Made by a program: the position numbers and the translations under genes. Below are positions 27,549-36,131 of a DNA stretch of 64,000 nt, in pieces (within the stretch, counting starts at the first letter, position 1; every line of letters begins with the position of its first letter). This DNA comes from Phycisphaeraceae bacterium. GTDB taxonomy: Bacteria > Planctomycetota > Phycisphaerae > Phycisphaerales > UBA1924. The stretch spans positions 62,001 to 126,000 of the forward strand of contig JAHBXK010000003.1 in NCBI GenBank assembly GCA_019636535.1, in the 5' to 3' direction. Below the pieces are notes generated by a model. The model saw nothing but the letters and a program-made list of their open reading frames with translations. It ran no database searches and had not been told where the DNA came from.

Positions 27549-27588
27549 CTTCACACCGCCTGCTTTGTATGCACGAGAACACTGCTCC

Positions 27589-28638
27589 ATGACCACCACC
27601 CTCACCGACCCGACCACCTCCTACCTTCTCCCCGAAGGCACCCGCGAGATCCCCTTCCGCGAGGCCCTGCGCGAGGCCATGACGCTCGAGATGCGCAAGG
27701 ACCCTCGCATTTTCCTCATGGGCGAGGAAGTGGCACAGTACCAAGGCGCTTACAAGGTCAGCCAGGGCATGCTCGACGAGTTCGGGCCCAAGCGGATCAT
27801 CGACTCGCCCATCAGCGAGAACGGTTTCGCCGGGCTCGCCGTGGGCGCTGCGATGTACGGCCTTCGCCCCATCATCGAGTTCATGTCATGGTCGTTCTCG
27901 CTCGTCGCCGCGGACCAGATCCTCAACAACGTCCCCAAGATGCTCTACATGTCCGGAGGACAGTGGGGCTGCCCGGTCGTATTCCGCGGCAACAACGGTG
28001 CCGGAGGCCAGTTGGGCTCCACGCACTCCTGGACTGTTGAGGCGCTCTACTCCAACGTCCCGGGCTTGAAGATCGCCATCTCATCGTGCCCCGCTGACGC
28101 CAAGGGCCTGCTCACCAGCGCCATCCGGGACGAAGACCCCGTCTTCCACCTCGAATCCGAGCGCATGCTCGGCGACAAAGGCCCCGTGCCCGAGGGCGAT
28201 TATGCAGTGCCGTTCGGCGTCGCAGCCCTCCGTCGTGGTTCTTGGTCCGGCGAGCGCAACAGCGACTGCACGCTCGTCTCCTTCGGCCGGCCCGTGAATT
28301 TCTGCCTCGACGCGGCCGAGGAACTCGCCAAGGACGGGATCGAGTGCGACGTGCTCGACATGCGGACCGTCCGTCCCCTCGACATCGGCTCGATCGTCGA
28401 GAGCGTGCGCCGCACCAATCGCATCGTGGTCGTCGATCAGTGCTGGCCCTTCGCCTCGGTCGCCAGCGAAGTCATCGCCCAGGTCTGCGAGCGGGCGTTC
28501 GACCACCTCGACCACCAGCCGCTGCGTGTCAACACCGACGACGTGCCGACGCCCTACGCCAAGAACCTCGAGGCCGAATACCTGCCACACAAGGGCAAGA
28601 TCATCGCCGCGGTCCGAAAGTCACTCGGCATGCTTTGA
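27589..28638 (+). CDS. pdhB: Pyruvate dehydrogenase E1 component, beta subunit
   Basis: 349 residues of the transketolase-like beta subunit. FREALREAMTLEM, MGEEVAQYQGAYKVSQGM, DSPISENGFAGLAVGAAM and EFMSWSFSLVAADQI are standard for E1-beta, as is the C-terminal domain with VVDQCWPFASVASEVIA. It pairs with pdhA, 40 bases upstream. The next gene in the cluster is a sulfotransferase rather than E2. ATG 27589 is chosen because the earlier in-frame start has no family sequence. Confidence 0.95.
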   Translation: MTTTLTDPTTSYLLPEGTREIPFREALREAMTLEMRKDPRIFLMGEEVAQYQGAYKVSQGMLDEFGPKRIIDSPISENGFAGLAVGAAMYGLRPIIEFMSWSFSLVAADQILNNVPKMLYMSGGQWGCPVVFRGNNGAGGQLGSTHSWTVEALYSNVPGLKIAISSCPADAKGLLTSAIRDEDPVFHLESERMLGDKGPVPEGDYAVPFGVAALRRGSWSGERNSDCTLVSFGRPVNFCLDAAEELAKDGIECDVLDMRTVRPLDIGSIVESVRRTNRIVVVDQCWPFASVASEVIAQVCERAFDHLDHQPLRVNTDDVPTPYAKNLEAEYLPHKGKIIAAVRKSLGML

Positions 28639-28683
28639 TCGACCGTCGCTCACCCGCTCGCTGCTCGGCTTGGTCGGCGATTC

Positions 28684-29625
28684 ATGACCTCAACCTCGTC
28701 CATGCCAACAGCCGCGATCTCTTCGGCACTGCCGAACGACCGGCTCCGCAGGCTCAACACCCACTTCCCGCTGGCGGACTGCATCGCCGATCCCCAGGGC
28801 CGCTTCGTGCTCTGCGCGATCCCGAAGAACGGCTGCACGGCGATCAAGCGCTGGTTCCTGTCCATCGTCGAGCCGGACAAGCCCACCGATCTCGAAGCCC
28901 ATCGACGCTGCCGCGACCGTTACGCCCTCGTGCTCCGATCGCCGGGTGAACAGTCGCGACTCCTCGCCGAATCACCCTGCATCGCGTTCCTGCGAGACCC
29001 CGTCCGCCGACTCGCCTCGGCGTTCGCCGACAAGTTCGTCAGACTCGCGCCCTCGGGCTGCTTCGAGGGTGCCCGCGAACTCATGGAAGAAGTCGCTCGC
29101 CGTCGCGGCATCGATGTCCGGTTCGACACGACCCACCCCGTGGAACTCGCCGGCAGAGTCGTTCGGGTGCCCGGTTCCTCTGCGGTGGATTACGCCCGGG
29201 GCTTGACCTTTTGTGAGTTCGTCACAGTCGTCTGCTCGTTGCCCAACGAGGCTCTGGACCCTCACTGGCGTCCCCAGAAGGCGTTCCTCCAGCCGCACGA
29301 CGGGTCTCGACTGACCCTCGCTCCGGTCCAGTCACTGGCAGCCACCCTGAACAGGTTGGCCGAGCGCTTCGGACTGCCTGCGGAACGGGTCAACGACCAA
29401 GCCATGACCGCCGATACCCCTTCTCTGGAATCCCCCTGGATCGGGGCGTTGGCCGATGCCCCCTCCGGCACCTTGGCTGCACGAGAAGGCGGCTTGCCAG
29501 GAGCCGCCGCCTTGTATGACCGAGCCTTGCTACAGGCCGTGCAGGACCGTTACGCCGCAGATTGGGCCCTGTGGCTGTCCCTGAGGCCCGAAGCCGCTTC
29601 GGGGCTCTACGGGCAACCGTCCTAA
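28684..29625 (+). CDS. Sulfotransferase family protein
   Basis: 313 residues. FVLCAIPKNGCTAIKRWF near residue 45 is the PAPS 5'-phosphosulfate loop of the carbohydrate sulfotransferase (Sulfotransfer_2) type. CIAFLRDPVRRLASAFADKF near residue 105 is the 3'-phosphate site with its Arg and Ser. The enzyme would move sulfate from PAPS to a sugar or other acceptor, which is unknown. The C-terminal half is less conserved. It lies between pdhB (45 bases before) and pdhC (100 bases after) on the same strand, an unusual place. No signal peptide is seen. Confidence 0.85.
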   Translation: MTSTSSMPTAAISSALPNDRLRRLNTHFPLADCIADPQGRFVLCAIPKNGCTAIKRWFLSIVEPDKPTDLEAHRRCRDRYALVLRSPGEQSRLLAESPCIAFLRDPVRRLASAFADKFVRLAPSGCFEGARELMEEVARRRGIDVRFDTTHPVELAGRVVRVPGSSAVDYARGLTFCEFVTVVCSLPNEALDPHWRPQKAFLQPHDGSRLTLAPVQSLAATLNRLAERFGLPAERVNDQAMTADTPSLESPWIGALADAPSGTLAAREGGLPGAAALYDRALLQAVQDRYAADWALWLSLRPEAASGLYGQPS

Positions 29626-29725
29626 ACTCTCCGCTGGCCTCAGTTCGATCGGGGTCACTACGAGCACGCATTTCCTCAGAGCCCGTCCGGATCAGGCCAG
29701 TTCAGCACGCAGCGCAGGAGCCCTC

Positions 29726-31126
29726 ATGGCCATCGAAGTGAAAATGCCCCGTCTTTCCGACACCATGGAAATGGGCACCGTTGTTCGCTGGGCGGTCAAG
29801 CCCGGCCAGAAGGTCCGAAGCGGCGACGTGATCGCGGACATTGAGACCGACAAGGCCACGATGGAGTTGCAGACGTTCGACGACGGCACGGTCGCGTCGG
29901 TGATGGTTGACGAGGGTCAGCAAGTCCCTGTGGGCACAACAATTATGAAACTCGCGGAGTCAGGCGAGAGCGTCGACGATGCGGCGAAGACTTCGGGCGA
30001 ATCCGCTGCCTCATCCACGAAGTCTGAGCAAGCCAATGCGGGCACGTCACCTCGCGCTGCGAGCGAGAGCGCGAGTTCCGGGAAGACATCAGGTCCTGGT
30101 TCTACTACTGCCGCCAAACTGAGTGCCGCATCGGCCGGTCCGTCCGATCACGGCCTTCACGGTGGGAACGGGCACTCGAGCACCAACGACCGGGTGTTTG
30201 CTTCGCCGCTGGCACGCAAGATCGCCGCGGAACGCGGGGTGGACTTGTCAGCGCTCTCCGGCAGCGGCCCGGGGGGAAGAATCGTTCAGAAGGACGTGGA
30301 AGCGGCGGCGGTCGGCGGCGGTGCAAGCCGGGCACACGCCCGACACGCCGGAACGTCCATGCCGATGGCGTACTCGGGTGGCGAACTGACCACGCGCAAC
30401 TGTCCGCTCTCGAACATGAGGGCAACGATCGCCAAGCGCCTGGTGCAGAGCAAGACGACCGTCCCCCACTACCAGGTCACGGTCACGGTGCGGATGGATG
30501 CACTGCTGGACCTGCGCAAGCAACTCAACGACCAACTCGCCGCGCAGAAGATCAAACTCAGCGTCAACGACTTCATCGTCCGCGCCTGCGCCCTCGCCAT
30601 GCACGAGCACCCGTACATCAACGCCCGCTGGACCGAGTCCAACGGCAAGCCCAGTCTGGACTTCATCGGTGAAGTGAACATCGGCGTGGCCGTTGCGCTG
30701 CCCGTGAACGAGGCGGGTGAGGGCGGCGGGTTGGTCGTCGCGACGCTGCGCAACGCCGATCGCATGGGCCTTCGACAGATCAGCGACCAGACCAAGCGAC
30801 TCAGCGACAAGGCCCGGACCAAGGGCCTCTCGGTCGAGGAGATGGCCGATTCGACTTTCACGATCTCAAACCTCGGCATGTTCGGCGTCGAGCACTTCAC
30901 GGCGATCATCAACCCGCCCAACGCGGCGATCTTGGCCGTGGGTGCGGCGGTCGAGAAGCCCGTGGTCAACACCGACCCGGAAACGGGCGTGAAGGAACTG
31001 ACGATCGGCCACGAGATGCAGATGACCATGTCCAGCGATCACCGGGTGATCGACGGGGCCATGGCCGCGCAGTATCTGGCGAGCGTCAAGCGGATGCTGG
31101 AGGCGCCGGCCACGCTGCTGGTATGA
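29726..31126 (+). CDS. pdhC: Dihydrolipoamide acetyltransferase, E2 of pyruvate dehydrogenase
   Basis: 466 residues in the usual order. A lipoyl domain (about 1-78) carries the lipoylated Lys in ETDKATME. An Ala/Ser/Gly-rich linker follows. A peripheral-subunit-binding domain (about 152-190) reads ASPLARKIAAERGVDLS...GSGPGGRIVQKDV. The catalytic domain (about 225-466) ends with the active-site motif SSDHRVIDGA. It takes acetyl from E1 and passes it to CoA. There is a single lipoyl domain. GGAG lies nine bases before the ATG. The E3 subunit gene is not in the window. Confidence 0.95.
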   Translation: MAIEVKMPRLSDTMEMGTVVRWAVKPGQKVRSGDVIADIETDKATMELQTFDDGTVASVMVDEGQQVPVGTTIMKLAESGESVDDAAKTSGESAASSTKSEQANAGTSPRAASESASSGKTSGPGSTTAAKLSAASAGPSDHGLHGGNGHSSTNDRVFASPLARKIAAERGVDLSALSGSGPGGRIVQKDVEAAAVGGGASRAHARHAGTSMPMAYSGGELTTRNCPLSNMRATIAKRLVQSKTTVPHYQVTVTVRMDALLDLRKQLNDQLAAQKIKLSVNDFIVRACALAMHEHPYINARWTESNGKPSLDFIGEVNIGVAVALPVNEAGEGGGLVVATLRNADRMGLRQISDQTKRLSDKARTKGLSVEEMADSTFTISNLGMFGVEHFTAIINPPNAAILAVGAAVEKPVVNTDPETGVKELTIGHEMQMTMSSDHRVIDGAMAAQYLASVKRMLEAPATLLV

Positions 31127-31157
31127 ACCGAGTCGATGGAGCCGAACGTCGGGTCGC

Positions 31158-31180
31158 GCCCGATCCGCTTACGATCGGGC
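31158..31180. other. Perfect 8-bp inverted repeat just before valS
   Basis: GCCCGATC and GATCGGGC form a perfect 8-bp stem with a 7-base loop (31158-31165 with 31173-31180). It ends three bases before the preferred valS ATG. It would cover the ribosome binding region, and there is no T run, so translational control is more likely than termination. Confidence 0.45.
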
Positions 31181-31183
31181 CGC

Positions 31184-34100
31184 ATGTCGCAGACTCCCCT
31201 CAACGGCTCATCCACACCCGCCTCCGAACTGCCCAAGGCCTATCGCCCGGCGGAGCACGAGACCCGCATCATCGGCAGGTGGGACGCAGCCAAGGCCTTC
31301 CACGCCGACCCATCTCGCGTGGTGCGCCGTGAGGCCAAGCCGTTCTGCATCTTCATCCCGCCGCCGAACGTCACCGCCGCGCTTCACCTGGGCCACGCGC
31401 TGAACAACACGCTTCAGGACGTGCTGGCACGCGCGCACCGCATGATGGGCGACGAGACGCTGTGGCTGCCGGGAACGGACCATGCGGGCATCGCCACGCA
31501 GGCGGTGGTCGAGAAACGGCTGCTGCAGGAAGAGGGCAAGCGCCGGCACGACTACGACCGCGACGAATTCGTCGCCAAGGTCCAGGCTTTCAAGGACGAG
31601 TACGAAGCCACCATCACCGCCCAATTGAAGGAGATGGGGTGTTCTTGCGACTGGGACCGCCAGCGGTTCACGATGGACGAGCAATGCGCTGCGGCGGTTC
31701 GAGAGGCGTTCTTCCAACTGTTCAAGGACGGCCTGATCTACCGCGGCAAGAGGCTGGTGAACTGGGACCCAGTCCTTCAGACCGCCGTAGCCGACGACGA
31801 GTGCTACGACGAGGAGATCGAGGGGCACTTCTACTACCTGCGATACCCGCTGGTGCACGCGGGCAGCCGCGACCCGGCCGTGAAGCCCTCGGACGGCTCG
31901 GCCAAGGGCAGCGTTGACCCGATGCCCGTGACGTGGGACGAACTCGCCGCACGCGGATACCCCGGCGCACAGGAACACGACAGCGAACAGGAAGCATGGA
32001 TCACGGTCGCGACGACCCGACCCGAGACCTACTTGGGCGACACGGCGGTCGCGATCAACCCGCACGACCCTCGCGCCAAGCCGCTCCGCGGGCTGTTCGT
32101 CGAGTTGCCGCTGGTCGGGCGCGTGATCCCGGTGATCGAGGACGCGTACGTCGTGCTGCCGGAGCGGTATGCGCGGACCGAAGAGGAACGCAACGACCCC
32201 AAGTCGGCGATGGCGACGGGCTTCCTGAAAGTGACGCCCGCGCACGACCCCAACGACTACGAGATCGGCCAGCGCCACGGTCTGCCGATGGTCAACATGA
32301 TGTCGCCCGACGGCAAGGTGAGCGACGGCCACGGCATGGACTCGATCGGCGACGCCAAAGTGCTCGTCGGCAAGACCATGGCCGAGGCCCGCAAGATGGT
32401 GGTCAAGGAGTTCGAGGCACGCGGTCTGTTCGAAGGGGCCAAGCCGCACCGGCACAGCGTCAAGCACAGCGACCGCAGCAAGGCGGTGATCGAGCCGTAC
32501 CTGAGCGACCAATGGTTCGTGAAGGTGACCGACGAGCGCCTGGCGGGGAGTGCGAACGCCGCGCTGGTGGAGAGCCAGAGGACAACAAAGCAGCAGAGCA
32601 GCAAAGCAGCAAGTGCTCAGGGAGCAGGCGACGGCTCGCTCGCTTTCCACCCGCCTCGGTACGCCAAGACGTACGAGCAGTGGCACACCAACATCCGCGA
32701 CTGGTGCATCTCACGTCAATTGTGGTGGGGGCACCGGATTCCGGTATGGACACGCGAGTACACGCTCTCAGGAGAGAATCCGGCGAACAAGCTGCCGATC
32801 GGTTCCGCACACGCGATCGACGGTGACTGGTCGCTTTCAGGAGCGATCCACCTTGTCGAACGAACCTGCGAGGACAAGTACCGCGAGGTCGTCTGTCCAC
32901 CGGCTCTCATCCCCTCGCCATCTCCTCATGACCTGCCGTTCCCGGTTGTCAAGTTCAACGAGTCCGGCAAACACGCCTTCATCGCAAGAAACCAGTCCGA
33001 TCTGGTTCGGGAACTCGAGCAGGAAGGCTTCACCCAAGACCCCGACGTCCTCGACACCTGGTTCTCCTCCGCCCTCTGGCCGCTCTCCACGCTCGGCTGG
33101 CCCAATCCCGCCGCCTTCAACGCCGAGTCGAACTCAAACCTGCTCAAGGTGTTCAACCCGTCGAGCGTGCTCTGCACCGCGCGCGAGATCATCACGCTCT
33201 GGGTCAGCCGGATGGTGATGTTCAACCGCTACTTCACCGGCGAGGGCCAGGGCCGCGGCAACGTTCCCTTCCGCGACGTGTTCATCCACGCGATGATCCA
33301 GGACGGTGAAGGCCGCAAGATGTCCAAGTCGCTGGGCAACGGTGTCGATCCGCGCGACATCATTTCCTCGCACGGCGCGGACGCCATGCGTTTCACGCTC
33401 TGCCAGATGACCACGCAGACGCAGGACGTGCGCATGCCCGTCGCTCGCGATGAGACGACGGGCAAGAACACCAGCCCGAAGTTCGACCTGGGCCGCAACT
33501 TCTGCAACAAACTCTGGAACGCAGCACGGTTCACGCTGGGCATCCTCGCGCGGAATCCATCGCCCGTGAGCAACGCGCCGGTTCAGGCGAAGGATCTCTC
33601 CCTCGTCGACCGCTGGATGCTCTCGCGCCTGACGTCTTCAGTCGCGAAGATCGATGCGTGTGTCACCAACTACGAGTACAGCGACTACGCCGAGACGGTC
33701 TACCGCCTCCTGTGGTGGGATTTCTGCGACTGGTATCTTGAAGCGATCAAGCCCACGATCGACGCCAGCCCCGCGCAGCGCGCGGTCCTCGCCCACGCGC
33801 TCGAGACCATCGTCCGCGTGCTCCACCCGATCGCCCCGTTCATCACCGAGGCGATCTGGGAACAACTCAAAGACGTCGAGACCGCTCCGGTCCACGGCGT
33901 CCATCTCGGCCCCTCGCGCACGGGCGGACTGCTCTGCACCGCCGGGTGGCCCCGGCTCGACGCCGCGCTGATCGACCCCGACGCCGAGTCCGCCTTCGAG
34001 CGTCTGCGCACGCTCATCTCCGCCGTCCGCGAGGTCCGCAGCCAGCACCAGGTGCCCCCCAAGCGCCGAATCACGCTCCACGCCAACGACGCCGTCCGGT

Positions 34101-34465
34101 CGCTCACAACCCGCGCTCCGGGTCTGGTCGAGTCGCTCGCGGGCGTTGAGAGTATCGTCTTCGACGCCGCGCAAACCGCGTCCAGCCGCAACAGCGGAGC
34201 CGCACGCGCTGCTTTCGTCTTCGAGGGCGCCGAACTGGCCCTGAGCAACCTCGCGGACGCCGTCGACGCGTCCGCCGAGCGCGACCGCGTCACCAAGCGC
34301 ATCGCTGACCTGGAGAAGTCCGAGCGCACGATCGACGGTCGCCTTTCCAACCCCGGCTACATGGCCAAGGCCCCCGCCAAACTCGTTGAAGAGAGCCGGG
34401 CCCAACTGGCCCAGATCCGCGATGAACTCGCCACGCTCCGCAAGCGCATGGGAGAACTCGGATGA
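31184..34465 (+). CDS. valS: Valine--tRNA ligase
   Basis: About 1093 residues. This class I synthetase charges tRNA-Val. The HIGH motif (PPPNVTAALHLGHAL), the editing-domain region, WFSSALWPLSTLGWP, the KMSKS motif (GRKMSKSLGN) and the C-terminal coiled coil are all present. It is about 140 residues longer than the E. coli enzyme because of inserts near residues 462-485 (a Gln/Ser/Lys-rich stretch) and 525-605 (between WWGHRIPVW and DVLDTWFSSALW). ATG 31184 is preferred; ATG 31136 is possible. The last bases overlap the next gene by four. Confidence 0.95.
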   Translation: MSQTPLNGSSTPASELPKAYRPAEHETRIIGRWDAAKAFHADPSRVVRREAKPFCIFIPPPNVTAALHLGHALNNTLQDVLARAHRMMGDETLWLPGTDHAGIATQAVVEKRLLQEEGKRRHDYDRDEFVAKVQAFKDEYEATITAQLKEMGCSCDWDRQRFTMDEQCAAAVREAFFQLFKDGLIYRGKRLVNWDPVLQTAVADDECYDEEIEGHFYYLRYPLVHAGSRDPAVKPSDGSAKGSVDPMPVTWDELAARGYPGAQEHDSEQEAWITVATTRPETYLGDTAVAINPHDPRAKPLRGLFVELPLVGRVIPVIEDAYVVLPERYARTEEERNDPKSAMATGFLKVTPAHDPNDYEIGQRHGLPMVNMMSPDGKVSDGHGMDSIGDAKVLVGKTMAEARKMVVKEFEARGLFEGAKPHRHSVKHSDRSKAVIEPYLSDQWFVKVTDERLAGSANAALVESQRTTKQQSSKAASAQGAGDGSLAFHPPRYAKTYEQWHTNIRDWCISRQLWWGHRIPVWTREYTLSGENPANKLPIGSAHAIDGDWSLSGAIHLVERTCEDKYREVVCPPALIPSPSPHDLPFPVVKFNESGKHAFIARNQSDLVRELEQEGFTQDPDVLDTWFSSALWPLSTLGWPNPAAFNAESNSNLLKVFNPSSVLCTAREIITLWVSRMVMFNRYFTGEGQGRGNVPFRDVFIHAMIQDGEGRKMSKSLGNGVDPRDIISSHGADAMRFTLCQMTTQTQDVRMPVARDETTGKNTSPKFDLGRNFCNKLWNAARFTLGILARNPSPVSNAPVQAKDLSLVDRWMLSRLTSSVAKIDACVTNYEYSDYAETVYRLLWWDFCDWYLEAIKPTIDASPAQRAVLAHALETIVRVLHPIAPFITEAIWEQLKDVETAPVHGVHLGPSRTGGLLCTAGWPRLDAALIDPDAESAFERLRTLISAVREVRSQHQVPPKRRITLHANDAVRSLTTRAPGLVESLAGVESIVFDAAQTASSRNSGAARAAFVFEGAELALSNLADAVDASAERDRVTKRIADLEKSERTIDGRLSNPGYMAKAPAKLVEESRAQLAQIRDELATLRKRMGELG

Positions 34466-35904
34466 CCCGCCGGCGCGGGCACACGGCACTCCCGTTGATG
34501 GCGATCGCGCTCGTGCCAGCGCTGAGCGCCTGCGGCGTCAGCGAACCGGCACGCGTTCGCCCGCAGGGCCACTCCGTTCCGTCACCGAGCGCTGCACGTT
34601 CGTCCTCGGCGGTCCCCGCGTCGAGTCACACCTCGCGCGCGCCAGCCGCCACGGGCACTTCGGACCGATCGACATCAATTGGCCACACACCCCCGATGCC
34701 CGCCGAATCGGTGCTGTCGGTTGAGCCGTGGATGTTCGAAGACGCTCCCGGCGTTCTGGTCACGCTTCCGCACCACCGGCTTCGCACAACGCGAACCGAT
34801 GAATTCACGCTCCGAACGCTGCCGACGCTGCTCGACTATGCCGTGGAACGCTACCGCCGGCCACTGGGCGACCACAGCGACCTGCGTTTGCCGCCGGTCG
34901 ATCCGGCTCGGCCGCTGGAGGTCTATCTGCTTCGCGAACGCGCGCAGTGGCGTTCGCTCACGCGGACGCTTCTCGGTCCGCAGGCCGGACCGTACCTTCG
35001 CATCAATCGGGGCGGCTACGCGTGGGGCGGGCGTGCGGTGCTCATGGACCTGTCGCCTCCCTCCTCGCCGGGCACGGACGGTATGACCGGCGAACTCGAC
35101 CCGCACCGCGACACACTGATCGTCGCTGCGCACGAGGGTTGGCACCAATACACCCAGCGGTCGTTCCGCCAGCCGCTCCCGGTCTGGCTGGAGGAGGGCT
35201 TCGCGACGGTCATGGAGGGCCTGATCGACCAGTCGTCTTGGCGAACCAGAACAACGAGTCTCCGTCCAACTTCAGGGGGTGATGACCAAAGCACCCCAAG
35301 CGGCTCGTCAGTTCGATTCCCGAACCGAGAACGAGGTTCGCACGCCGCAAGTCAATCGAACGGCTGGCCTCCGGCGAATGCCGATCGGCTGCACGACCTC
35401 CGCGGAATCGTGCAATCCGGCCGTCTGCAGCCGCTTGCCGATCTGCTTTCCTCGTCACCATCGGAATTGCTCTCAACTGCAACCGATGCCCGGCCCGGCC
35501 TTCGATCCGCCTCGGCCGAGATCGATCGCTACTACGCGCAGGTCTGGGCGATGACGCTGTGGCTGATGACCGCGGAAAGAGGCCAGGCCTCAGGGCCATC
35601 AAAGCGCGAGTCTTTGCGAACGTTGCTCGCTGACGCGGCGGGGGTTTCTGCCACCCGCCAAGCCTCTGAGGGCGAAACGAGCACCGCAGGTGGGGTCAAC
35701 CGCGTCCGGCTGCGGGTCGTCGAGGCGCTCGGCTCCGACCGTGTAGCGGCCGGCGGATCGGGGTTGCTCCAAGGCCCGGCGGTCTTTCTTGCTTACTTCG
35801 GGCACGACCTCGATGCGCACGATGCAGACTACCGGGCGTATGTGCTCCGTCTGATTGCAGAAGCAGACGAAGAGGCTTCGGCTCCGGGGTCCGGTGACCG
35901 ATAA
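34462..35904 (+). CDS. Lipoprotein with HEGWH zinc metallopeptidase motif
   Basis: 480 residues. The N-terminus is a lipoprotein signal with lipobox LSAC, giving an acylated cysteine at residue 24. A Ser/Pro/Thr-rich linker follows. In the middle, VAAHEGWHQYTQRSF has the HExxH zinc motif (as HEGWH), and PVWLEEGFATVMEG about 15 residues later supplies a third-ligand glutamate, the gluzincin arrangement seen in peptidase-MA-like and DUF1570-like proteins. A low-complexity stretch near 270-310 separates it from a helical C-terminus. The start overlaps the valS stop (ATGA). The substrate is unknown. Confidence 0.78.
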   Translation: MTRRRGHTALPLMAIALVPALSACGVSEPARVRPQGHSVPSPSAARSSSAVPASSHTSRAPAATGTSDRSTSIGHTPPMPAESVLSVEPWMFEDAPGVLVTLPHHRLRTTRTDEFTLRTLPTLLDYAVERYRRPLGDHSDLRLPPVDPARPLEVYLLRERAQWRSLTRTLLGPQAGPYLRINRGGYAWGGRAVLMDLSPPSSPGTDGMTGELDPHRDTLIVAAHEGWHQYTQRSFRQPLPVWLEEGFATVMEGLIDQSSWRTRTTSLRPTSGGDDQSTPSGSSVRFPNRERGSHAASQSNGWPPANADRLHDLRGIVQSGRLQPLADLLSSSPSELLSTATDARPGLRSASAEIDRYYAQVWAMTLWLMTAERGQASGPSKRESLRTLLADAAGVSATRQASEGETSTAGGVNRVRLRVVEALGSDRVAAGGSGLLQGPAVFLAYFGHDLDAHDADYRAYVLRLIAEADEEASAPGSGDR

Positions 35905-36029
35905 TCGCATGTCGCTCGGGACGTTCAGCGCTCGCATGGCACGAGCCGCGGCCTGATCAGCCGAGTACCGTTTCTCGAACCAACGAACCGTTCGACACGA
36001 ACGGAATCCGAGAAAATCGGCTAGGAATC

Positions 36030-36057
36030 TTGGTCCGAAAGTGACCGACAGTTATGC
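36030..36057 (+). promoter_or_regulatory. Possible sigma70-type promoter for the GH13 gene
   Basis: TTGGTC (36030-36035) and TTATGC (36052-36057) are 16 bases apart, 75 bases before the ATG. A perfect 8-bp inverted repeat ACTCCACC/GGTGGAGT with a 7-base loop (36083-36105) lies between this promoter and the start and could be an operator or RNA hairpin. Confidence 0.4.
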
Positions 36058-36131
36058 TCTGTGAACTGACCGCTGGCAACGAACTCCACCATGAGCCGGT
36101 GGAGTGTTGTCGCGACGGAGGATCGTCGTCG

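Noticed and set aside
31722-32686. Long minus-strand frames opposite valS
   Set aside because: They lie wholly inside valS, whose motifs are unmistakable, and are Arg/Val/Leu-rich as expected for antisense of GC-rich genes.
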